From contig JAISGQ010000019.1 in the NCBI GenBank assembly GCA_031262985.1, positions 1-63,991 of the forward strand: a DNA stretch of 63,991 bases, in the 5' to 3' direction. This document shows positions 1 through 7,968 of the stretch, piece by piece. The translations under genes and the position numbers were made by a program. The notes beneath the pieces were generated by a model that saw only the letters and a list, made by a program, of their open reading frames with translations, searched no databases and was not told the origin of the DNA. Positions within the stretch are counted from its first letter, which is position 1. The number at the start of each line of letters is the position of its first letter. The stretch is from Oscillospiraceae bacterium (lineage in GTDB: Bacteria > Bacillota > Clostridia > Oscillospirales > Acutalibacteraceae).

Positions 1-441
1 AAAAGCATTGTAAGCGGCAACAAAGACCTCGATTACCTTTCGTAATGTTTCAAGCTTGCGCGGAAAACAGCGGCTGCGGCGCGCCAAGATGGGACTATAA
101 TGCCGCAGGTCGGCGTTGACACCCTCAACCGTGTAAGTATCCGCTTTGTTATGGACATTTCGCACATGCTCAGCGCCGTAATAATCCACGTCCAAGTACC
201 CGACATAGCCATCCGAACAATATTTTTCGGCACGCGGGGCAGAATCAACCATCGCTTGAATACGCCGTGAGCTTTTATCTCGAGCCACATCAAAGCCCAC
301 AACCATGCGGGGTTTTCTGCTCACCATAGTCATAACATAGACATTTTCGCGGGTTTCGCTGTCGGATTTCCGCTCAATGAACCAATACAGCTCGTCGAGT
401 TCTAAACACTTGTGAACAACTTGTTGAAAACTTTGTACCAT
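1..441 (-). CDS. IS1-family transposase, InsB-like catalytic part (3' end missing)
   Basis: This is the catalytic half of an IS1-type transposase, which cuts and joins the ends of the element. Reading from the ATG at 441 gives 147 residues without a stop up to the window edge. They include ELDELYWFIERKSD with a first DDE aspartate, YCSDGYVGYLDVDYY with the second, and a VEGVNADLRHY stretch carrying the likely glutamate, followed by an Arg-rich segment (ILARRSRCFPRKLE) typical of IS1. The frame is +1 relative to the upstream zinc-ribbon gene, whose stop (TGA) lies one base before this ATG, so it may be made either by frameshift at the A8 run at 459-466 or by restart at the ATG. Confidence 0.85.
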   Translation of the reverse strand, partial: MVQSFQQVVHKCLELDELYWFIERKSDSETRENVYVMTMVSRKPRMVVGFDVARDKSSRRIQAMVDSAPRAEKYCSDGYVGYLDVDYYGAEHVRNVHNKADTYTVEGVNADLRHYSPILARRSRCFPRKLETLRKVIEVFVAAYNAF

Positions 442-442
442 C

Positions 443-730
443 TCAGGGTTTCTCGGTGTTTTTTTTAATCCAGTTGTACACATTTGCCTTGCTGAAGCCA
501 AAAACTTTGCCCACGCCGCGTCCGCTTGCTCCGGCGTAGTACGTTTTTATGGCTTGCTGACGGATTTCCTCGGAATACTCTCGCTTTTTCGGCTCAAGCG
601 TATACATGATTCCGCAATGCTTGCAGTAGCAACGCCGTGTTCCACTTCGATTTCTTTCGCGATTTACTTGCTCTTCGCTTCTTCCGCACTTCGGGCAGAT
701 TTTGCCCTCCTCTATCTTTGTCTTTTTCAT
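443..730 (-). CDS. IS1-family InsA-like zinc-ribbon/HTH protein
   Basis: A 95-residue protein with a four-cysteine zinc ribbon (CPKC near residue 12 and CKHC near 36) followed by a helix-turn-helix (GRGVGKVFGFSKANVYNWIKK). This is the DNA-binding N-terminal module of IS1 transposase and, made alone, the usual InsA repressor of the element. No clear Shine-Dalgarno site precedes the ATG; a TATGATATAAT-like -10 lies almost directly before it, so the message could be leaderless. A run of eight A (plus strand T at 459-466) encoding Lys-Lys-Asn near the end is a slippage-prone tract leading toward the catalytic frame. Confidence 0.85.
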   Translation of the reverse strand: MKKTKIEEGKICPKCGRSEEQVNRERNRSGTRRCYCKHCGIMYTLEPKKREYSEEIRQQAIKTYYAGASGRGVGKVFGFSKANVYNWIKKNTEKP

Positions 731-771
731 GATTATATTATATCATACCGCGCGTTATTTGTCCACTTCCA

Positions 772-966
772 AATCTATATGATAATGCTTTAGCTGAAAA
801 TTTCTTCTAAATCATTAAAACGGAATGTATTTATCGTACAAAACTCAAAACATTTAATGTTGCTCGAACACTTATTGATGAATACATCCACTTTTACAAC
901 AACCAAAGAATTCAACTGAAAACAAAACTGACTCCGCTTGAAAGACGAAATCAGTTTGTTTCTTAA
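772..966 (+). pseudogene. IS3-family transposase OrfB remnant, C-terminal end
   Basis: Reading from 772 gives NLYDNALAENFF, a stop (TAA at 808), then IIKTECIYR and on to LIDEYIHFYNNQRIQ, LTPLERRNQF and the natural stop at 964-966. This is the conserved C-terminus of IS3/IS150-type integrase-fold transposases (YDNA, ENFF, YNNxR and TPxxxR motifs). The in-frame stop sits where the family has Ser or Lys, so the gene is dead, and its 5' part is missing because the IS1-type element abuts it at 770. Confidence 0.85.
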
Positions 967-1347
967 AATTTAATATTCATCATAGGAGTCTCTTTTTGTG
1001 CTGTCTGCACAATCTGGGGCGGTTCACTGTGCCAGCTCCTTGTTAAATATATTTTTGCAAATGTTTTTGTTTCATATTATCAAAAGCAGTTGATTTATTG
1101 TAGTCATATTGCGATTACACTTTATGTTGTCTTATTTTGTTAAATATAGTATGTTCTTATAAAAACAAATCCCATTATTACCGTATTTTAACATTTTTTC
1201 AATAAAAGGTAGGGTTTGATTCCCCGCCCCTTGGGGCGAATCCTTATAAAACCGTTATCCCGCAAATACCCCGCTGCTTGCGGCGGGGAAATTTATTATG
1301 TTTCTATTGTGAGTTCCATTATATCAAGTGACAGAATTTTTAAATCG
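967..1347. other. Non-coding AT-rich spacer after the IS3 remnant
   Basis: No gene is visible. The stretch just after the stop (about 985-1045, with GGGGCGGTTCACTGTGCC) is probably the right end of the IS3 element. A GC-rich hairpin (CCCCGC and GCGGGG arms, 1269-1288) followed by AAATTTATT resembles a weak terminator. Confidence 0.4.
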
Positions 1348-1375
1348 GTTAATAATTATACGTTAATAATTATAC
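1348..1375. repeat. Tandem 14-bp direct repeat
   Basis: GTTAATAATTATAC occurs twice in immediate succession (1348-1361 and 1362-1375), about 50 bp upstream of the strong promoter at 1423. It could be a slippage product or a regulator binding site. Confidence 0.7.
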
Positions 1376-1422
1376 TATGAGAGTTTTCTTGTAACAATTT
1401 GTCGTTATTTTGTAAATTTTAG

Positions 1423-1451
1423 TTGACTTTATTCACAATACAAGCTATAAT
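1423..1451 (+). promoter_or_regulatory. Strong promoter pointing into the invertible block
   Basis: TTGACT at 1423-1428, a 17-bp spacer, and TATAAT at 1446-1451 match a vegetative sigma promoter closely. It lies outside the 36-bp inverted repeat and reads toward it. In the present orientation it would transcribe the palindrome, the left repeat and then the nuclease-ATPase gene. After inversion of the block the same promoter would face the carbamoyltransferase gene. Confidence 0.65.
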
Positions 1452-1526
1452 TGAATAGACATGGTGTTTCATTAATAATGTTTTGCAACCGAAAGGATAT
1501 ATGTAAAATTTATAATTAGAATAATT

Positions 1527-1569
1527 GCATAAACCAGTGATAATTACGAATTATCACTGGTTTATGCAA
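1527..1569. repeat. Perfect 20-bp palindrome, related to the recombination-like sites
   Basis: Two perfect 20-bp arms surround a 3-bp centre (ACG). The inner part, GATAATTACGAATTATC, closely resembles the centre of the 36-bp inverted repeats (GATAACTATGAATTATC). In RNA it would form a long hairpin in the leader of the nuclease-ATPase gene. In DNA it looks like a symmetrical binding site of the nearby tyrosine recombinase. Confidence 0.75.
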
Positions 1570-1628
1570 ACAATCTTTTACACATGAAAATTAACATATG
1601 GATTATAAACATTCATGAAATGAATCAA

Positions 1629-1664
1629 TTTCAAACAGCGGATAACTATGAATTATCTTGTGTA
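1629..1664. repeat. 36-bp inverted repeat, left copy (candidate inversion site)
   Basis: The sequence starting TTTCAAACAGCGGATAAC and ending TTATCTTGTGTA is repeated exactly, in reverse orientation, at 6902-6937. Similarity stops abruptly on both sides. The centre is an imperfect dyad (GATAA-CTATGAA-TTATC) of the kind bound by tyrosine recombinases. Confidence 0.9.
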
Positions 1665-1722
1665 ATATATATAAAGTCTGTATTAGGGTATTTTTATATT
1701 CAATTATGCTATTTAAGGCAAG

Positions 1723-4700
1723 ATGGGAGTTAATATGGGAATAACTTATAAAATTGGAACTTCGCCTAATCAAATCTGGGAATTAGAGAATAGTCTCGGT
1801 TTAGAATTTGAGAATTGGATTTATCAAGCGATTTCAAAGGAAATTTCCCCATACTTCGAAAAGGGTACTCGCATCGAAAAGACTCCCTCATCCAATGATG
1901 GTGGGAAGGATATTATTATATCGTCTCCTGTTGATATTTTAAGTATGCTAGGTCAGTCGTTTTACATGAATGGTAAATCTAAAATAAAAATATACATTGA
2001 ATGTAAAAGCACTAATCAAAATAGTCTACAATTTGAAAAAATCATAGGAAACATATCGAAAGTAAAGGATGATGAAATAGACTTTTTTGTATTAGTCACA
2101 AATTCATGTATTATACCCATAACTTATTATAGAATTAATGAAGAACTAAAAACTTGCGGCACTAAATTCATCCTTGTTGATCAATATCTTTTAGCAAAAT
2201 ATCTTGTAAAAATGGAATTGGCTAATCCTTCAAAAATCCCATTATATTGTGGAAAGTTGTCGCTTTATGGCGAATACCAAGTTGTGCCACAAAAAGAAAA
2301 TGGAAGAAATGTGTATGAGATATATTTAGTTTGCAGAAATTACTGTAAGGATAATCATCACAATACTATAAATTTACTAACTGACAAAAACTGGGCAACA
2401 AAATCCTCGTCATTTTCATTTGTTATTTCTCCTAACGGGGGATATGTACGAAAAATTTCAATTACACGGAGTTATTCAGATGGAATTGATGATTTATTAT
2501 TCAAATTAAAAACTCAAGAGACAGAATCAATCGTTCATATTCATGGAACAGATATAAAAGAGGTATTCGAACCACATTTTGTTGGCAAGGAACATAATAT
2601 AATAAAAAACAAGCTAATAAAAAGAATACATGAGGCAGATAATCTGCAATTATTTTATCTATGGGGAGATGCAGGAATCGGAAAAACAAGAATAACACAG
2701 GAGCTATTTAGAGTCTTAGATGGACAACAATACGATTTTTACTTTTTCTCGTTTGGTAAAAATCGCAAAAACCCATGTAAAGATATTTCAGATTTTCTTA
2801 TAACTAAAAGTTATTTAAGAAACGTCGATTCTTCTATCGATTTAACAGAAATTATTTATTCTGCTTCAAATCCATCGAGACGAGCCGTAATTATTATAGA
2901 TGATTGCCATCATGCAGAAAATAATTTTTTTGAACAAATAAAATTATTAGAAAAATCAACATCTCCGGTTACAATTATTCTATGTGGTAGAACTGATTAT
3001 AGCGAGGGCGAAATTAATTACTATTCATTTGTACAATGGATGCTTGACCATTATCCCAAAAGCGGCTGGATTGTGCAACCGCTTAAGGAAGAGGAAACAA
3101 AGAGCTTAATTCGAGCAATGATTAATCACGTTCCTGATATTGTATTGCAAAAAGTTTATGATATGAGTATGAACAATCCATTATATATAGTCCAATTCAT
3201 AGAGTATTTATTGGAGACTAAACTGGTAAAGCTAATTAATAGAAATACGGTAGGTATCATTAATGTTGCTACCTTTTCTTCTCGTGTTTCCATTCCAAGT
3301 AAAATAAGTCAAATATACGGTAAGCGATTAAATAATCTATTAAAATCATACAATGGTGCTGCTTGCTTAGAATTACTGTTTTTACTTACTATATTCGGCG
3401 GAGATCTTTCTTCTATGCAAATAATGGACTTTATTGATGAAGATTTAAATGTTACACAAGAACTTTTGGATAGACGTTTTATAAAGAGAGGAGAAAACAG
3501 AAATTTCATATTTATACATGAAAGTATGTTTATTTTTTTTAAAGATCTTCTTTTATCCAGTAAGAAATATAAAAAGCAGATATCTCAATATGTTTTTTCG
3601 AAAAACGATTTATTTTTGACACAACTATCAGATTATGATATCGCTCGTTTAGCTCTATGGAAAAATGATGTTGAGAAATCAAAAAAATACTTTAATTCGG
3701 CAATTAACATTTTATTTAAAATAGATAATTACTCGAATTACAACATCAATATAGGTATCTATAATTATTTGTATGATATATACGAATTGTATAAAGGTAA
3801 AAAGAGCAATATAGATCTGTTAAAGAAAATCATTTCTGCAAGGGTGTATATAACATTGCATTATTTAGCTCCAATTAATGCAATCTCTGAATGCGAATAT
3901 GGTTTGATGTTGCTTGAAAAATCAGCAATTTTTAAAGACGAACAAAAATTTAAATACACACTATTATCGTTAAAAGCACATAGCCTGTTAAATGCAGGCA
4001 AGTTATCTGATGGTGAGCTAATTCTAAAAGAACTTCAATCTAAATGGCTAATATCACCAGACTACTTTGATACAGAGACACTTTTTGATATAATGGATCG
4101 ATTATCTTCGATTTATATAAAGTATAATTGCTTTGAACTGGCACTAAATTATTGCAATTTAGAGCTCTCAATCGCGGAAAAATTTAAAGATAATTCTCTT
4201 ACGATAATAGCACATCGCACTCGCTCAAAACTATATTTTTATAATGACAATATTAAATGTAAAGATAGTTTGGATAAGGCAAATGTTTTTTTGCAAAACG
4301 GCTCATCAACACGAATTTATGAGGATAACGCATTGTCTGAATTGCTATTTGAAATGCAGAACAACAAAAGTTGCAACTGGAAACAAATTCTTAATGATGC
4401 AATTGAGATAAAAAAAAGAGCATTTGATAATTCGTTCTACAAATCATTCATTAGGAGTTACACCCTTCTTAGTGTAAGTCAAGTAAAATTGGCCAATGAC
4501 AGTAATGATTTATTAATAGCAAAAAAATTAATTCAAGAAGGAATAGATGCCAGTATACGATTCGGTATACCAAGTCACATTTGGCAATTTTATAATTTGT
4601 TAGCAATTGTAGATATGAAATTGAATTATGAATCTGATCATGTTTTACGATTATTTGAAACTGTATTTTCTATGCTTGCAAGTCAGAATTTATTATATAT

Positions 4701-5004
4701 TGGAAATAGAGATTTTTGCTTCTGTAATGTGATGGCAATAAGCAATGTAGGCTTTTTTCTGCACGACAACGGTTTTGAATCAAATTTCATTAATAAAATG
4801 TCAAGTGTAACATATACAGGCTATTCGCAGCTTTGCAACTACGATTGCGGTAATTCAGAGTGTGGCTATATCTGCATGAGTGATACTGCTTATTTAAATA
4901 AGCAGTATACTAAAGCTGGCAATAAGCAACTTCTATTTATTGATCAGATACAACAGCGTTTATTGAGAGATGAAAGCACAAAATATTTTATTCCATTATC
5001 ATAA
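1723..5004 (+). CDS. PD-(D/E)xK nuclease-STAND ATPase, Avs-like antiphage protein
   Basis: A 1093-residue protein with three parts. Residues about 1-140 are a restriction-endonuclease fold: D59-GGKD63 and E93-C-K95 form a D-E-x-K active site. Residues about 290-560 are a STAND/AAA-type ATPase with Walker A GDAGIGKT (315-322) and Walker B AVIIIDDCHH (about 388-397). The remaining 500 residues are helical, TPR-like repeats suited to ligand sensing. Nuclease, STAND and repeat sensor is the layout of Avs antiphage proteins, in which recognition of a phage protein triggers oligomerisation and DNA cleavage. That role is inferred from architecture. Two starts are possible: 1723, or 1735 preceded by GGGAG. 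The gene is AT-rich and its 3' end overlaps the convergent carbamoyltransferase by six bases. Confidence 0.8.
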   Translation: MGVNMGITYKIGTSPNQIWELENSLGLEFENWIYQAISKEISPYFEKGTRIEKTPSSNDGGKDIIISSPVDILSMLGQSFYMNGKSKIKIYIECKSTNQNSLQFEKIIGNISKVKDDEIDFFVLVTNSCIIPITYYRINEELKTCGTKFILVDQYLLAKYLVKMELANPSKIPLYCGKLSLYGEYQVVPQKENGRNVYEIYLVCRNYCKDNHHNTINLLTDKNWATKSSSFSFVISPNGGYVRKISITRSYSDGIDDLLFKLKTQETESIVHIHGTDIKEVFEPHFVGKEHNIIKNKLIKRIHEADNLQLFYLWGDAGIGKTRITQELFRVLDGQQYDFYFFSFGKNRKNPCKDISDFLITKSYLRNVDSSIDLTEIIYSASNPSRRAVIIIDDCHHAENNFFEQIKLLEKSTSPVTIILCGRTDYSEGEINYYSFVQWMLDHYPKSGWIVQPLKEEETKSLIRAMINHVPDIVLQKVYDMSMNNPLYIVQFIEYLLETKLVKLINRNTVGIINVATFSSRVSIPSKISQIYGKRLNNLLKSYNGAACLELLFLLTIFGGDLSSMQIMDFIDEDLNVTQELLDRRFIKRGENRNFIFIHESMFIFFKDLLLSSKKYKKQISQYVFSKNDLFLTQLSDYDIARLALWKNDVEKSKKYFNSAINILFKIDNYSNYNINIGIYNYLYDIYELYKGKKSNIDLLKKIISARVYITLHYLAPINAISECEYGLMLLEKSAIFKDEQKFKYTLLSLKAHSLLNAGKLSDGELILKELQSKWLISPDYFDTETLFDIMDRLSSIYIKYNCFELALNYCNLELSIAEKFKDNSLTIIAHRTRSKLYFYNDNIKCKDSLDKANVFLQNGSSTRIYEDNALSELLFEMQNNKSCNWKQILNDAIEIKKRAFDNSFYKSFIRSYTLLSVSQVKLANDSNDLLIAKKLIQEGIDASIRFGIPSHIWQFYNLLAIVDMKLNYESDHVLRLFETVFSMLASQNLLYIGNRDFCFCNVMAISNVGFFLHDNGFESNFINKMSSVTYTGYSQLCNYDCGNSECGYICMSDTAYLNKQYTKAGNKQLLFIDQIQQRLLRDESTKYFIPLS

Positions 5005-6678
5005 TTCTTTTTTTAAAACATAATTTCCAATAACTAAAACGTCGATGTCTGCTGTAAGGAAAGTGTTGATGGCATCTAAAGGACTCTCAACAATGGGCTG
5101 ACCTGCAACATTAAATGAGGTGTTTAATACAATTGGAAAACCTATTTGTTTTTTAATCTCAATTAGGAGTGAGTGAATAAAGGGTTCCTGCTGCTTACTT
5201 ATAGCTTGCACTCTTGCGGTATTGTCTATGTGTGTGATTGCCGATAATTTTTCTCTATACTCCTCCCTTACAGCTGTAGCAAAAAGCATATAATCAGAGG
5301 ATTTTTTCAATTCAAAATATTTGAATTGCTCTTCGGTAATTACTGTTGGAGCAAACGGACGAAATTCTTCTCTATGTTTAACGCGATTGTTTAGAATATT
5401 CTTCATGTTGGCATTTGTAGGATTTGCAATGATGCTCCGATGGCATAGTGCCCTTGGTCCTATTTCAGTTCTTCCTCTATGTAAGGCAACTATATCGTTA
5501 TTTTTTATGTGTTGAGCAATTAACTTAACCAACTCATTATCTGAATATCGTTCGTACCCTATATTCTTTTGATTTATTACTTGAAATATTTCTTCATCTG
5601 TATATGATAATCCTAAATATGGCAGATTAATTTCAAACGGTTTCGAATAACCAAATTGATTAATATATGCACAATATGCACTGCCAATTGCTTGCCCGTC
5701 ATCTCCTGAGGCAGGCAAAATGAAAATATTGTTAATATTGCACTCGTTCATTATTTTGTGATTTGCAAGACAGTTTAAAAAAAGTCCGCCAGATAGACAA
5801 AGATTTGCACAATGATATTGATTAATATAGTATTTAGAAATTGATATGATTGCTTGTTCTACATATGTTTGAACTGTATTAGCAATATTGGCACGTTCAC
5901 TCTTTATGAATTGTTTGTAATTCATACCCGATAATTTTTGAAGTGCAAAAATCTGGTATATTATTTCCTTATAAGTTAATGAAAAACCCAAACCGTTAAA
6001 ACTTATTTTACTAAAATCCAATAATGATTTCCCATAGGAGGCCAACCCCATCGTCTTGCCTGCTTCGCCCCAGCCAAATCCTAATAAATACGTAATTTGC
6101 GCATATTTATTGGCTAAGCTTATTTCTAAGTTTCTTACATACTCAGGCATTAATGGATAAATGTGATTTATTGGCTCTATTGTGTGTCTAACCGGAATGT
6201 TCTGGAGACGTTTGGCAATACAAGTTATTTTTCCGTTTTTACCAATATAAATTGATTCTGCCTCTTGCTTCCCATTGATAAAATCTCCGCCACCATCAGC
6301 AATAAAAATTATGCTTTCTTCAAAGCCAGAAGAATAATAAACTGCGTGTGCATGTGCATCATGGTGAGAAACAAGAATAAAGGGAATGTACTCACAATCA
6401 TAATGATTAAAAAACTCATCCTTATATAAATCCAGAACTGTATTTCCTTCAATAGAATCGTAAGATAATCCAATGCAGGAAACATCAGTTATGTTAAGTG
6501 AGCAATAACTAAACAATAAATCAATAGTTTCAAATGGTATTTCCGATGAACGTGAGTACTTGACACGGTCAACTCTTTCTTGAGCAAGGGCAGCTATAAC
6601 CTTGCCTTCCTTTATAATGCATACACTTCTGTCGTGCCCAATGTGAATTCCTAATGCAATTTTCATATTGTAATTCAT
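4999..6678 (-). CDS. NodU/CmcH-family carbamoyltransferase
   Basis: A 559-residue member of the family that transfers a carbamoyl group from carbamoyl phosphate, through a carbamoyl-adenylate, to a hydroxyl of a small molecule, sugar or nucleoside. The N-terminal Kae1-like domain opens with ALGIHIGHDRSVCIIK and has the metal-binding HHDAHA motif (about 105-110) and a nucleotide-binding IADGGGDF loop. The C-terminal domain has the typical GRTEIGPRALCHRSI and REEFRPFAPTV. The start at 6678 follows AAGGAGATG, so a longer upstream reading frame is not used. A possible own promoter is TTTACA-N17-TACTAT, about 60 bp upstream. The substrate is unknown. Its neighbours are a defence-type ATPase and a recombinase, not a biosynthetic cluster, which is unusual. 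Confidence 0.85.
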   Translation of the reverse strand: MNYNMKIALGIHIGHDRSVCIIKEGKVIAALAQERVDRVKYSRSSEIPFETIDLLFSYCSLNITDVSCIGLSYDSIEGNTVLDLYKDEFFNHYDCEYIPFILVSHHDAHAHAVYYSSGFEESIIFIADGGGDFINGKQEAESIYIGKNGKITCIAKRLQNIPVRHTIEPINHIYPLMPEYVRNLEISLANKYAQITYLLGFGWGEAGKTMGLASYGKSLLDFSKISFNGLGFSLTYKEIIYQIFALQKLSGMNYKQFIKSERANIANTVQTYVEQAIISISKYYINQYHCANLCLSGGLFLNCLANHKIMNECNINNIFILPASGDDGQAIGSAYCAYINQFGYSKPFEINLPYLGLSYTDEEIFQVINQKNIGYERYSDNELVKLIAQHIKNNDIVALHRGRTEIGPRALCHRSIIANPTNANMKNILNNRVKHREEFRPFAPTVITEEQFKYFELKKSSDYMLFATAVREEYREKLSAITHIDNTARVQAISKQQEPFIHSLLIEIKKQIGFPIVLNTSFNVAGQPIVESPLDAINTFLTADIDVLVIGNYVLKKEL

Positions 6679-6829
6679 GTTTAAACATCTCCTTATATTT
6701 GAAATAGTATAATAATTGTATATTGATGTAAAATTATTATATCTAATTAATTTGTACACTGCTGAGTATAATCAACACACTTTAAAATTGGTTTTTAGGA
6801 TGCCCCGTAAACTAATAATTCGCGCTATT

Positions 6830-6858
6830 TTTCTTAATTTGTAAGAAAAATTAAGAAA
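6830..6858. terminator. AT-rich inverted repeat upstream of the carbamoyltransferase
   Basis: TTTCTTAATTT and AAATTAAGAAA form an 11-bp stem around a short loop. It lies between the right 36-bp repeat and the carbamoyltransferase start and could reduce read-through in either direction. Apart from this and the 36-bp repeat, 6679-7016 shows no gene. Confidence 0.35.
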
Positions 6859-6901
6859 CGCCGAGGCTTCTCACCCTACTGCATTTTTCAAGTTAATCAG
6901 C

Positions 6902-6937
6902 TACACAAGATAATTCATAGTTATCCGCTGTTTGAAA
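6902..6937. repeat. 36-bp inverted repeat, right copy (candidate inversion site)
   Basis: Exact reverse complement of 1629-1664. With the left copy it brackets about 5.24 kb containing the nuclease-ATPase and carbamoyltransferase genes. The tyrosine recombinase gene ends 114 bp to the right. Confidence 0.9.
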
Positions 6938-7016
6938 GATATTTAAGATTAAGAATACTATTAATTATGAAACATATATTAAAGTGTACTTTTTTCTAAT
7001 AACATTGCTGAAAGTG

Positions 7017-7048
7017 AAAATCGCCTCTTTAAACAAAGAGGCGATTTT
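7017..7048 (-). terminator. Terminator of the recombinase gene
   Basis: A 14-bp perfect stem (AAAATCGCCTCTTT and its complement) with a 4-base loop lies immediately after the recombinase stop codon. The A/T-rich arms give a T-run on either strand, so it may also stop transcription coming from the left. Confidence 0.8.
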
Positions 7049-7050
7049 AG

Positions 7051-7968
7051 TCATACTGTAATCCTATTTCTTGGATGCTTTTTTGCCATAATCTTTTTCT
7101 TTTTTGAAAGAGAAACGTGTGTGTAAATTTGCGTTGTAGTTATTGAACTATGTCCAAGCATACTTTGTATGTATCGAATATCTACATCTTCTTCAAGCAT
7201 TAATGTGGCAAAAGAGTGTCTTAGCATATGAGGAGTAATATGTTCATCTATTTTAGACTTATTGGCACATATATTTATCATTGAACGTACCGATTGTTCA
7301 GATAGTTTGTTCCCTAATTTGTTAACAAAAAACCAACCGGTTGCGCTTATCTCTCTTATGTATATATTTTTATATTGTCGTAGTAATTTCAGTGTTTCCA
7401 CATTTGCAATAAATACAATTCTTTCTCTGGCCCCCTTGCCGCGAACTTTGACGCTTCCATCTCGCAAATTAATATTTTCTGACGTTAATGAACAAAGCTC
7501 GGAAACTCGCAATCCGGTTGCAAATAAAAATTCAAGTATAACAACATCTCTTAACGCGATTTTCTTACTATATTCTGATTGAGCATTTTTTAAAGTGCTA
7601 TAGGCTGTTTGGAGAAGCTTTTGAATTGTTTTTAGAGATAAGGATTTAGGCAATACTACAGGCTCTTTAAATTCTAATCGTATTTTATTTATTGGGTTAT
7701 TGTCAATTTTCTCTTCAAATTCTAAATAATTTAAAAACGCCCTTATACATGCTATTTTCCTCTTAACAGTTTTTGGCTTATAGTTTATATGTAGTTTTTG
7801 TATATAGCTAGTAATACATATTTTTGTAAGAGGGTTTATTTCCATATTAGAATAGCGACAAAACTGTAGCAAATCAATTCTGTAAGCTTTTAGTGTCTTT
7901 TCGTTCAGTTTTTTCTGGTATTTACAATAATTTAAATAATCTGATATTTGATCTTTTAGGTTGTACAT
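7051..7968 (-). CDS. Tyrosine recombinase, XerC/XerD-like
   Basis: A 305-residue site-specific recombinase. The N-terminal SAM-like core-binding domain (about 1-90) is followed by the catalytic domain with Arg154 (TGLRVSEL), His247 and Arg250 (HMLRHSF), His273 (LGHSS) and the nucleophile Tyr282 (IYTHVS). A perfect AAGGAGG site precedes the ATG, and TCGACA-N17-CATAAT upstream is a plausible promoter. The length and motifs fit both Xer proteins and the integrases that flip invertible segments. Because the two nearby 36-bp sites are inverted, DNA inversion is the more likely job here than chromosome-dimer resolution. AT-rich base use matches the two genes to its left. Confidence 0.85.
   Translation of the reverse strand: MYNLKDQISDYLNYCKYQKKLNEKTLKAYRIDLLQFCRYSNMEINPLTKICITSYIQKLHINYKPKTVKRKIACIRAFLNYLEFEEKIDNNPINKIRLEFKEPVVLPKSLSLKTIQKLLQTAYSTLKNAQSEYSKKIALRDVVILEFLFATGLRVSELCSLTSENINLRDGSVKVRGKGARERIVFIANVETLKLLRQYKNIYIREISATGWFFVNKLGNKLSEQSVRSMINICANKSKIDEHITPHMLRHSFATLMLEEDVDIRYIQSMLGHSSITTTQIYTHVSLSKKKKIMAKKHPRNRITV

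Larger units (their letters stand above)
1..770 (-). mobile_element. IS1-family insertion sequence, cut by the window edge
   Basis: Two consecutive minus-strand reading frames have the InsA and InsB organisation of IS1. The outer end is placed at about 770 because an unrelated IS3-family reading frame resumes at 771-772. The inward sequence from 770 (GGAAGTGGACAAATAACG) is the likely terminal repeat, followed by a TATGATATAAT-like -10 just before the first gene. The other end and the target duplication lie outside the window. Confidence 0.85.

Noticed and set aside
1629-6937. The 36-bp pair read as attL/attR of an integrated element
   Set aside because: Integration leaves direct repeats; these are inverted, which fits inversion rather than insertion.
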